Shown: one piece after another, positions 5,690 to 11,055 of the stretch | Position numbering within the stretch: position 1 is the first letter of the stretch | How the letters are laid out: each line of letters opens with the position of its first letter | NCBI GenBank assembly: GCA_052034295.1 | Contig: JBPOIS010000003.1 | Span: forward strand, 1-11,385 | Direction: 5' to 3' | Source: JBPOIS01 sp052034295 | GTDB taxonomy: Bacteria; Pseudomonadota; Gammaproteobacteria; Pseudomonadales; Moraxellaceae | Length of the DNA stretch: 11,385 nt | Made by a program: the position numbers and the translations under genes | Notes under the pieces: generated by a model | What the model was told of the DNA's origin: nothing | Databases searched by the model: none | Seen by the model: the letters and a program-made list of their open reading frames with translations, nothing else

Positions 5690-5720
5690 GCGACCTATTT
5701 TTGTTTGGTCAAACACAAAA
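5690..5720. repeat. Decayed second copy of the CCTACTTTTG element
   Basis: GCGACCTATTTTTGTT (5690-5705) matches 5412-5427 at 15 of 16 bases, and the following bases end in CAAAACC like the end of the first copy, but the CAAAAGTAGG arm is lost. Its order relative to the 36-base repeat is the same as in unit A, so both units seem to derive from one composite ancestor. It ends about 10 bases before the stop of the next reverse-strand gene. Confidence 0.55.
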
Positions 5721-5731
5721 CCAGTGCCTGA

Positions 5732-6199
5732 TCAAAGTTCCTGCGGTACGCCGCGCAGCCACGCCAGCTCATAACTGGCCTGTGCCAGCGCATACACCGC
5801 CCGTTCGACCCCGGCCCACACCTCCGGCAGGGCCGGACCGTCAAGCGCCAGCCCGCTGCCTGGCAACATGGCTGGCTGGCGCGCCACCCGCTTCAGTACC
5901 TCATACACCTGACGCCCCCGGCTGGCGGCTGCGGGCAGGCGCACCTGCCGGGCCTGCAAGAACTGCTGCACCTGTGCCCAGTCCGCCACCGCCACGCGTG
6001 GCAGCACGATCTGGTCGAGCTGCTGGTCCAGCCGCTGCCAGACCAGTTGCTGGGCAGCGGCATCATAGCGGTTCCAGCCGATCACCTCATGGCTGTAGCG
6101 CCGACAGCCCCGACACACGCTATCGCCAAACACGGTGGAGCACCGCCCTGCACACGGACTGGGGACGGTACCGACCCCGCGGGCGGATTCTGAACTCAT
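5732..6199 (-). CDS. DUF1289 domain protein
   Basis: The N-terminal third matches the DUF1289 family, small proteins with four conserved cysteines proposed to bind a metal or Fe-S centre: SPCAGRCSTVFGDSVCRGC (14-32, with C16, C20, C29 and C32) followed by RRYSHEVIGWNRYD. The rest, about 60-155, is a helical extension I do not recognise, with LPRVAVADWAQVQQFLQ, a basic stretch and VWAGVERAVYALAQASYELAW. Many DUF1289 proteins are only 60-90 residues, so this is a long form. I choose the ATG at 6199, preceded by GGGGAAA five bases away; a further in-frame ATG at 6226 would add nine residues and lacks such a site. The gene is divergent from trhO, with about 100 bases between them. Its molecular role is unknown. 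Confidence 0.82.
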   Translation of the reverse strand: MSSESARGVGTVPSPCAGRCSTVFGDSVCRGCRRYSHEVIGWNRYDAAAQQLVWQRLDQQLDQIVLPRVAVADWAQVQQFLQARQVRLPAAASRGRQVYEVLKRVARQPAMLPGSGLALDGPALPEVWAGVERAVYALAQASYELAWLRGVPQEL

Positions 6200-6300
6200 T
6201 GCTTTCCCCGCTGCAGCAGGCCGCATCCACCCTGAACACGCCCTTTTGCCTGAAAAACCGCTAAACTACCGCCCTGCCTGTGTTTGCCGGACGTTTTGCC

Positions 6301-7218
6301 ATGACCCACCCTGACCTGCTGACTGCCCAGACTGCTGCCCCTGCCGACTGGGTGGTGGCGGCATTGTACCAGTTCAGAACGGTGGCTGAACCCGAGGCCC
6401 TGCAGCAGCGCCTGACCGGGCTGGCCACGGCACTGGGGCTGTGTGGCACGCTGATTGTGGCCCCCGAAGGCATCAATGGCACGGTGGCTGGTGGTCGTGA
6501 CGCCATTGACCAATTGCGCGATTTTTTGCACCACGAAGGTTTCCACCAGCTCGAATACAAGGAATCGCAGGCGCGCCAGCAGCCATTCAAAAAACTCAAG
6601 ATCAAACTCAAGGCCGAAATCGTCACCCTGGGCGTGCCGGTCAGCCCGCGTGAGCACGTCGGCCACTATCTGGAGCCTGAAGACTGGAACACCCTGCTCC
6701 GCGACCCCGAGGTGCTGGTGATCGACACCCGCAATGACTACGAAGTGCAGGCTGGGACCTTCCAGAACGCTATCGACCCCCGTACCCGCACGTTCCGCGA
6801 ATTTCCGGCCTGGGCTACACAGCATCTGGACCCACAGCAACACCCAAAAATCGCCATGTTCTGCACAGGCGGCATCCGCTGTGAAAAGTCCACCAGCTAC
6901 TTGCTGCAGCAGGGCTTCCAAGAGGTCTACCACCTGAAGGGCGGCATCCTCAATTATCTGGAAAAAATCCCCGCAGCCGACAGCCTGTGGCAGGGCGAAT
7001 GCTTTGTGTTTGATGAACGGGTCAGCGTCGGCCACGGCGTACAGGCTGGACCAGGCCTGCGCTGTGAAGCCTGTGGCTGGCCCCTGCAGGCCGCTGACCT
7101 GCAGCACCCACACCACGAAGACGGTGTGAGCTGTGTGCACTGCCACGACCAGACCAGCGCCGAGCAAAAAGCCGGGTTTCGCCTGCGCATGCAGCAGCGC
7201 CGCCAGTCCTCACGCTGA
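6301..7218 (+). CDS. trhO: tRNA uridine(34) hydroxylase (rhodanese family, UPF0176)
   Basis: TrhO (formerly YceA) uses oxygen to make 5-hydroxyuridine at wobble position 34 of certain tRNAs, the first step towards (m)cmo5U. The 305-residue protein has the UPF0176 N-terminal domain (about 17-110), with LIVAPEGINGTVAG (51-64) and QPFKKLKIKLKAEIV (94-108). A rhodanese domain (about 120-225) follows, with LVIDTRNDYEVQAGTF and the active loop CTGGIRCEKS starting at C188, the position of the E. coli active cysteine. The tail has two CxxC pairs (C255/C258 and C278/C281) that may bind zinc. ATG 6301 is chosen; an in-frame GTG at 6280 would add seven residues. The ribosome site is weak, and TAAACT at 6262-6267 is only a possible -10. 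tRNA-Pro(UGG), a likely substrate type, is encoded at 8981-9057. Confidence 0.92.
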   Translation: MTHPDLLTAQTAAPADWVVAALYQFRTVAEPEALQQRLTGLATALGLCGTLIVAPEGINGTVAGGRDAIDQLRDFLHHEGFHQLEYKESQARQQPFKKLKIKLKAEIVTLGVPVSPREHVGHYLEPEDWNTLLRDPEVLVIDTRNDYEVQAGTFQNAIDPRTRTFREFPAWATQHLDPQQHPKIAMFCTGGIRCEKSTSYLLQQGFQEVYHLKGGILNYLEKIPAADSLWQGECFVFDERVSVGHGVQAGPGLRCEACGWPLQAADLQHPHHEDGVSCVHCHDQTSAEQKAGFRLRMQQRRQSSR

Positions 7219-7244
7219 ACCGGCGCGACACTGGGCCGGCCGGA

Positions 7245-7772
7245 TCAGTCCACTTCCGGTGCGTGAAACAGCAGGTACAGTTTGGTGAGGTTGTCGGGGA
7301 TTTCACCGGCCATCTCATCCATCAGGTCGCCGTTGCGGCGTACGCTCTGCATCTGTGGGTCGTCCTCATCGATGCCGGAAAACACCATCATCGGCAGGGT
7401 CAGCATGCCGATGGCCTCTTCGTCGATGTCGTACCAGTCGTTGTCTTCATTCAAAAACAGCGCATCGACAAAGCCCACTGACCAGTCACCCAGACTGGAA
7501 TCCACTTCGGCTTCCTCGATTTCAAACGGCAGCTCGATCAGCTCGTCATTGGCCAGCGTCTGGCGGATCGCTTCCTGCCAGTTTTTCACCGCCTCCAGCA
7601 CCGGCGCCGGCACGGTGGCGGCCTGTCCATCGAACAGGTGATTCAGCCAGTCCTTCAGCTCGGGCCCCACCACTGTGGCGCACAAAAAACCATGCGTGGC
7701 GGCAAAGTCCAGCCCGTGCTCGTTTTCTTCGCCATCCAGATAGGCTTCCAGCAAATCGTAATCAACCGCCAT
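7245..7772 (-). CDS. UPF0149 (YgfB/YecA family) protein
   Basis: The 175-residue acidic protein fits the UPF0149 family: an early DYDLLEAYLDGE (4-15), then GLDFAATHGFLCATVVGP (20-37), WLNHLFDG and the later SSLGDWSVGFVDALFL and DEEAIGMLTLPMMVF. It lacks the C-terminal cysteine-rich SEC-C motif of YecA-type members, so it is closer to YgfB, which is about 190 residues. The family is widespread in proteobacteria; a YgfB homologue has been linked to beta-lactam resistance control in Pseudomonas, but the role here is open. The ATG at 7772 is preceded by a strong GGAGGAGG site; an upstream in-frame start at 7814 lies before that site and is unlikely. It converges on trhO with only 26 bases between the two stops. 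Confidence 0.88.
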   Translation of the reverse strand: MAVDYDLLEAYLDGEENEHGLDFAATHGFLCATVVGPELKDWLNHLFDGQAATVPAPVLEAVKNWQEAIRQTLANDELIELPFEIEEAEVDSSLGDWSVGFVDALFLNEDNDWYDIDEEAIGMLTLPMMVFSGIDEDDPQMQSVRRNGDLMDEMAGEIPDNLTKLYLLFHAPEVD

Positions 7773-7804
7773 GACTGTTTTCCTCCTCCCCCAGGTGTGT
7801 CTGC

Positions 7805-7813
7805 ACTCTAGCA
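7805..7813 (-). promoter_or_regulatory. Candidate extended -10 promoter of the UPF0149 gene
   Basis: On the reverse strand TGCTAGAGT (7813 down to 7805) is an extended -10 (TG, one base, TAGAGT). No good -35 is seen at 16-18 bases. Transcription would start near 7798, about 25 bases before the ATG at 7772. Confidence 0.35.
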
Positions 7814-7844
7814 AAGATCCCCCAGCACACCAGTGGCAATCTGG

Positions 7845-8225
7845 TTAACCGGGCAAAAAAACTGCACTCAGGCGTGGCACCCAGCCCAGCCGCAGCGCCA
7901 CCCCGAGCAGGCCCAGCACCAATCCGGCCCCCAGACCCGCCAGCATCAGCCACCGTCGGGCACTGGGAGTGATGGGGTTAACAGGCCATTTCAGGCTGCC
8001 CAGCAAACTGCCCGCGATCAACTGCACCCAGAGGCTCCACCAGTGCGGGGCACCCCAGAACAGCTCAAACACCGCCAGCCCGGTCACCCCCAGCAGGCTG
8101 AGCCGCACCAGCCCGGCCTGTGCCGGCCGTCCGGTTTCTGTGGATGGCGCATCCTCGCCCAGCCAGTGCACCGCCACCAGCAGCGCAATCCCCCCCAGCC
8201 GCAAAAACCAGTCCAGCGCCAGCAT
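7845..8225 (-). CDS. Small membrane protein of unknown function
   Basis: I do not recognise a family. The 126-residue product is very hydrophobic, with four likely membrane spans at about 5-22 (WFLRLGGIALLVAVHWLG), 38-57, 61-79 (rich in tryptophan, HWWSLWVQL) and 92-112 (glycine/leucine-rich). The loop between spans 1 and 2 is polar (EDAPSTETGRPAQ). The start at 8225 has AGGAGG nine bases upstream; an in-frame ATG at 8273 would add 16 polar residues and push the ribosome site into the coding region. It lies between the PA3496-like gene and the UPF0149 gene, all on the reverse strand. A terminator at 8311-8337 separates it from the former. The stop is 72 bases before the UPF0149 start. The translation signals and membrane pattern support a real gene. 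Confidence 0.72.
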   Translation of the reverse strand: MLALDWFLRLGGIALLVAVHWLGEDAPSTETGRPAQAGLVRLSLLGVTGLAVFELFWGAPHWWSLWVQLIAGSLLGSLKWPVNPITPSARRWLMLAGLGAGLVLGLLGVALRLGWVPRLSAVFLPG

Positions 8226-8310
8226 GATCCTGCCCTCCTGTGGCCTTTGCGGTGTTTGGGCACCATCCGTCATCGCTCACGGACTTGCTTAGGCTATTTT
8301 GATTTGACCC

Positions 8311-8337
8311 CAAAAAAGCGACCCGCAGGGGGTCGCT
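8311..8337 (-). terminator. Rho-independent terminator of the PA3496-like gene
   Basis: AGCGACCC and GGGTCGCT (8317-8324/8330-8337) form a perfect eight-pair stem with a five-base loop. On the reverse strand it is followed by six T's (8317 down to 8312). It lies 25 bases after the stop at 8362 and serves only the reverse strand. Confidence 0.93.
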
Positions 8338-8361
8338 GTGATGCCGTTCTGACGCAGGGAC

Positions 8362-8565
8362 TCAGTCATCGTCCATGTCATCAAAATCGTATTCCTTCAG
8401 GCTGCGCTGCAGGCGCTTTTCTTCGAGAATGTCATCGATCAGACGGCGCTTGGTCAGGGACGCCTTGCTCAGTGCGGCCTTGCTGCCCTCGTCGCCATCA
8501 AACGGCGCCTCATCCTCAAAGCTGCTGTCCTCCAGCTCGAAATCCTGGCTGCCACCACTGGCCAT
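8362..8565 (-). CDS. PA3496-like small acidic protein (putative envelope integrity protein)
   Basis: The 67-residue product resembles the small PA3496 family, annotated as putative envelope integrity proteins. It has an acidic disordered N-terminus (8-26), a basic-to-acidic helix TKRRLIDDILEEKRLQRSLK (38-57) and an acidic tail EYDFDDMDDD (58-67). The family typically shows an R-[RK]-x-I-[ED]-x-x-x-E-x-[KR]-x-[LK] helix followed by DYDFDD, which is what is seen here. I see no signal peptide or membrane span, so the protein is probably cytosolic or peripheral; the envelope link comes only from family naming. AGGAGAAG sits just before the ATG. The gene has its own near-consensus promoter and its own terminator, so it is an independent unit. 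Functional confidence is low; confidence that it is a gene is high. Confidence 0.85.
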   Translation of the reverse strand: MASGGSQDFELEDSSFEDEAPFDGDEGSKAALSKASLTKRRLIDDILEEKRLQRSLKEYDFDDMDDD

Positions 8566-8596
8566 GATCTTCTCCTGGCAAAATTTTCATGACGGC

Positions 8597-8625
8597 TATT
8601 TAATGGCTGCCCGTACGAATGTCAA
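8597..8625 (-). promoter_or_regulatory. Sigma70 promoter of the PA3496-like gene
   Basis: On the reverse strand TTGACA (8625-8620), a 17-base spacer and TAAATA (8602-8597) are seen. Transcription would start near 8590, about 25 bases before the ATG at 8565, with the AGGAGA ribosome site between. Confidence 0.78.
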
Positions 8626-8707
8626 GCCCGAATCACCAAAAGCGCTGTTTTTCGGCCAGACCTGCCGGTTTCAGGGCCGGTACAGTCGCACCGTCAGGTG
8701 GGCAGGC

Positions 8708-8751
8708 GCCAGAAACACAAAAACCGCTCCGGTGTGGAAGCGGTTTCTGGC
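8708..8751 (-). terminator. Terminator of the Pro-Arg-His tRNA operon
   Basis: AAACCGCT (8721-8728) pairs perfectly with AGCGGTTT (8739-8746) around a ten-base loop, and on the reverse strand the stem runs into TTTTTGTGTTT. A larger, partly overlapping pairing GCCAGAAA/TTTCTGGC (8708-8715/8744-8751) could form instead and would use up part of the U-tract. It lies 18 bases after the tRNA-His 3' end. Confidence 0.82.
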
Positions 8752-8768
8752 GGGTTTTCCCAGGAATC

Positions 8769-8845
8769 TGGGGTGGCTAATGGGACTCGAACCCACGACA
8801 ACCGGAATCACAATCCGGGGCTCTACCAACTGAGCTATAGCCACC
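8769..8845 (-). tRNA. tRNA-His (anticodon GTG)
   Basis: Read on the reverse strand, the acceptor GTGGCTA (8844-8838) pairs with TAGCCAC (8779-8773). The discriminator is C, as in bacterial histidine tRNAs, and CCA is encoded at 8771-8769. The extra G at position -1, needed by histidyl-tRNA synthetase, is present as C8845 on the forward strand. The anticodon GTG is at 8811-8809 inside the stem CCGGA/TCCGG. It is the last tRNA of the three-gene operon. Confidence 0.97.
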
Positions 8846-8886
8846 ATTGAGGTGTCAGACTGGCGTCATCCGCAGGCCAGACAAAG

Positions 8887-8960
8887 CGCGCCTGGCAGGA
8901 CTCGAACCTGCGACCATCCGCTTAGAAGGCGGATGCTCTATCCAGCTGAGCTACAGGCGC
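8887..8960 (-). tRNA. tRNA-Arg (anticodon TCT), CCA not encoded
   Basis: On the reverse strand GCGCCTG (8960-8954) pairs with CAGGCGC (8894-8888), the anticodon stem is TCCGC/GCGGA and the anticodon TCT is at 8925-8923. The discriminator is G (8887). The next bases are CTT rather than CCA, so the 3' end must be added by nucleotidyltransferase, unlike the four other tRNAs in this window. Confidence 0.96.
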
Positions 8961-8980
8961 ATGGTGCAACATCGGCCAGA

Positions 8981-9057
8981 TGGTCGGAGCGAAAGGATTC
9001 GAACCTTCGACCCCCTGATCCCAAATCAGGTGCGCTACCAGACTGCGCTACGCTCCG
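8981..9057 (-). tRNA. tRNA-Pro (anticodon TGG)
   Basis: On the reverse strand CGGAGCG (9057-9051) pairs with CGCTCCG (8991-8985). The discriminator is A and CCA is encoded at 8983-8981. The anticodon stem CCTGA/TCAGG encloses anticodon TGG (9023-9021). It is the first gene of the Pro-Arg-His operon, about 34 bases after the predicted start of transcription. Its U34 is of the kind modified by TrhO. Confidence 0.97.
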
Positions 9058-9097
9058 ATCTTGACCAACATGACACATTGCTGCGCATGAGGGCTGC

Positions 9098-9126
9098 ATG
9101 ATAGGCAGAAGCTCTGCCCCCGTCAA
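9098..9126 (-). promoter_or_regulatory. Promoter of the Pro-Arg-His tRNA operon, with a dyad in the spacer
   Basis: On the reverse strand TTGACG (9126-9121), a 17-base spacer and TATCAT (9103-9098) form a strong sigma70 promoter (one mismatch in each hexamer). The spacer contains the 15-base inverted repeat GGCAGA-GCT-TCTGCC (9118-9104), which could be an operator. The start would fall near 9091, 34 bases before tRNA-Pro. Confidence 0.8.
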
Positions 9127-9191
9127 TGCTGCCCTGCATTTTTTTGCCGCGTTTGCTGTTTTTTCAGGCACACGCCGCCACGCATCCGGCG

Positions 9192-10262
9192 TCAGTCCCG
9201 CGCCTTGCGCTGTCCGGCGGTGAACGCCAGCATCCGGTCCAGGGGCAGGCGGGCGCGCGGGATCAGCGCCGGATCGACGTGGATTTCCTGATCGCCGTGG
9301 CGCAGCACGTGCAGCAGGTTTTCCAGACTGTTCATGGCCATCCACGGACAGTGGGCGCAGGAGCGGCAGGTGGCCCCCTCGCCCGCCGTGGGCGCTTCGA
9401 TCAGGATCTTGTCCGGGGCGGCCTGCTGCATTTTGTAAAAAATGCCCTTGTCAGTGGCGACGATCATGCGCGGGTGCGGCAGGGTCTGCGCAGCCTTGAT
9501 CAGCTGGCTGGTGCTGCCCACGGCATCGGCCAGCGCAATCACCGATTCCGGCGATTCCGGGTGCACCAGAATGGCCGCATCCGGGTACAGGGTTTTCATG
9601 CGCTCCAGACCCCGGGCGCGGAATTCTTCATGGACGATGCAGGAGCCATTCCACAGCAGCATGTCGGCCCCGGTCTTGCGCTGGATGTAGCGGCCCAAGT
9701 GCTGGTCTGGTGCCCAGATGATCTTCTGCCCTTCGCTGTCGAGGTGCTCAATGATGTCCACCGCACAGCTGGAGGTCACCACCCAGTCGGCGCGTGCCTT
9801 CACCGCAGCCGAGGTGTTGGCATACACCACCACCACGTGGTCCGGATGCTGGTCGCAGAACGCCGCAAATTCATCGGCCGGACAGCCCAGATCCAGCGAG
9901 CAGGTCGCTTCCAGGGTCGGCATCAGGATGGTTTTTTCCGGGGAAAGGATTTTGGCGGTTTCGCCCATGAATTTCACCCCGGCCACCACCAGCGTGCTGG
10001 CTGGATGGTCACGGCCAAAGCGGGCCATTTCCAGCGAATCCGACACACAGCCGCCCGTGGCCTCCGCCAGCGCCTGAATCGCCGGATCGGTGTAGTAGTG
10101 GGCCACCAGCACGGCATTGCGGGCCACCAGCTCGGCCGCAATCTGCTCACGCAGCGCAGCCTGTTCGGCGTCGCTCAGGTGAATGGCACTGGGCTGGCCC
10201 AGCTGGTCAAGGTGGGCCTTGACCACAGCCTGGGCTGGGGAGTCAATCAGGGTGGCGCTCAT
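9192..10262 (-). CDS. nadA: Quinolinate synthase A
   Basis: NadA condenses iminoaspartate with dihydroxyacetone phosphate to give quinolinate in de novo NAD synthesis, using an oxygen-sensitive [4Fe-4S] cluster in the cytosol. The 356-residue protein carries the cluster cysteines at C121 (ATCSLDLGC), C208 (WNGSCIVHEE) and C305 (CRSCAHCPWMAMN). Each is offset by eight from the E. coli positions 113, 200 and 297. The extra C299 and C302 of the CxxCxxC motif are also present. Other family segments include LVAHYYTDPAIQALAE (52-67), VAGVKFMGETAKILSP (93-108) and HPESPESV. The ATG at 10262 has only a weak ribosome site. TATACT on the reverse strand (10305-10300) is a possible -10, without a clear -35. 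The peroxiredoxin gene ends 45 bases upstream on the same strand. No nadB or nadC is in view. Confidence 0.96.
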   Translation of the reverse strand: MSATLIDSPAQAVVKAHLDQLGQPSAIHLSDAEQAALREQIAAELVARNAVLVAHYYTDPAIQALAEATGGCVSDSLEMARFGRDHPASTLVVAGVKFMGETAKILSPEKTILMPTLEATCSLDLGCPADEFAAFCDQHPDHVVVVYANTSAAVKARADWVVTSSCAVDIIEHLDSEGQKIIWAPDQHLGRYIQRKTGADMLLWNGSCIVHEEFRARGLERMKTLYPDAAILVHPESPESVIALADAVGSTSQLIKAAQTLPHPRMIVATDKGIFYKMQQAAPDKILIEAPTAGEGATCRSCAHCPWMAMNSLENLLHVLRHGDQEIHVDPALIPRARLPLDRMLAFTAGQRKARD

Positions 10263-10307
10263 GGGTTCGGTCGGGTTCCAGTCAGGGGTGCAGAAAAACA
10301 GTATAAA

Positions 10308-10850
10308 TCAGTCACTGGCACTGCTGCGCAGATACTCCAGCATGGTGTCAGCGTCGGACACTTCAAAGGGGTCGGTGGGACAGTTGTCGGAATAATGCGG
10401 CTCAATGAAGATTTTGGCAATGCGCTTGTCCTGCACCAGCATGGAATAGCGCCACGAGCGGTCGCCGAAGCCGAGGTTGTTTTTTTTCACCAGCATGTTC
10501 ATGCCGCGGGTAAAATCGCCATTGCCGTCGGGCAGCATGTGCACATGTTCGATGCCGAGTTTTTTGGCCCATTGGTACATCACGAAGGCGTCATTGACCG
10601 CCACGCAGATCACGTCATCAATGCCCAGCCGTTTGAAATCCTGATAATGCCGCTCGTAGCCCGGCAGGTGGGTGCTGGAACAGGTCGGGGTAAAGGCCCC
10701 CGGCAGGGCCAGCACCACCACGCGCTTGCCGGCAAACAGCTCATCGGTGGTCACCTCCTGCCAGCGGAATGGGTTGTCACCGCCGATGGATTCATCGCGC
10801 ACCCGGGTGTGAAAGGTGACGTCAGGAACAAATTTTGGGGTGTGCAACAT
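10308..10850 (-). CDS. Peroxiredoxin, Prx5/PMP20 type
   Basis: This is a thiol peroxidase reducing hydrogen peroxide and organic peroxides. The 180-residue protein has the Prx5-type active site PGAFTPTCSSTHLPGY (50-65) with peroxidatic cysteine C57 and the conserved arginine R134 in RSWRYSML. Two other cysteines, C82 and C157 (SDNCPTDPF), are candidate resolving residues. Neisseria and Haemophilus carry a fused peroxiredoxin-glutaredoxin of about 245 residues; here the glutaredoxin domain is absent and the frame ends cleanly at a TGA, so this is a stand-alone form that would need an external reductant. AGAGGA about nine bases before the ATG serves as ribosome site, and TATAAA on the reverse strand at 10888-10883 is a possible -10. 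It precedes nadA on the same strand with a 45-base gap and may be cotranscribed. Confidence 0.92.
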   Translation of the reverse strand: MLHTPKFVPDVTFHTRVRDESIGGDNPFRWQEVTTDELFAGKRVVVLALPGAFTPTCSSTHLPGYERHYQDFKRLGIDDVICVAVNDAFVMYQWAKKLGIEHVHMLPDGNGDFTRGMNMLVKKNNLGFGDRSWRYSMLVQDKRIAKIFIEPHYSDNCPTDPFEVSDADTMLEYLRSSASD

Positions 10851-11012
10851 GGCGGCCGTCCTCTGCAGGGTGTGGAGGTTTTTTTATAAAGGCGCGCGTG
10901 CTGTGGCTGTGTGGCTGTTTTGTACCTGCGAACCCACGCTGGAGAAATACCCCGGCCCGGCAAGCCCCTGAATGGGCTGAAAAACAGCCCGCCGGACCAG
11001 AAACCCCAGGCC
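10851..11012. other. Intergenic region between argJ and the peroxiredoxin gene
   Basis: No gene is seen. The part nearest the peroxiredoxin gene holds its likely -10 (TATAAA, reverse strand, 10888-10883), though I find no matching -35. A perfect six-pair hairpin GGGCTG/CAGCCC (10974-10979/10985-10990) with a five-A loop has no T-run on either side of the stem, so it is probably not a terminator. Confidence 0.4.
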
Positions 11013-11034
11013 AAAAAAGGGACCCGCAGGCCCC
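11013..11034 (-). terminator. Rho-independent terminator of argJ
   Basis: On the reverse strand GGGGCC (11034-11029), loop TGCG and GGTCCC (11024-11019) form a six-pair stem with one G-T, followed by six T's (11018-11013). It lies about 20 bases after the argJ stop. Confidence 0.78.
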
Positions 11035-11055
11035 TGGTTCAGTGTGCGCCGGGGA

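Noticed and set aside
5306..5720. Repeat island as a CRISPR array
   Set aside because: The repeats are palindromic, occur in both orientations at irregular spacing and have no uniform spacers or cas genes.
5701..6264. Open frame of 187 codons on the forward strand
   Set aside because: It is a proline/alanine/arginine-rich shadow of the DUF1289 gene, whose cysteine motif is in the reverse frame.
6196..7167. Open frame of 323 codons on the reverse strand
   Set aside because: It is antisense to trhO, which has the rhodanese active loop and CxxC pairs in the forward frame.
7220..7239. CCGGC/GCCGG inverted repeat between trhO and the UPF0149 gene
   Set aside because: It has five pairs and no T-run on either strand, too weak to call a bidirectional terminator.
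8375..9101. Forward open frames crossing the PA3496-like gene and the tRNA cluster
   Set aside because: Peptides such as GLEPTTTGI and GLEPATIRL are translations of the complement of tRNA T-arms, a well-known source of false genes.
9126..10889. Open frame of 587 codons on the forward strand
   Set aside because: It lies antisense to nadA and the peroxiredoxin gene, both of which have complete family motifs. It is rich in His, Gly, Val and Gln, typical of a complement-strand frame in GC-rich DNA, and has no recognisable domain.
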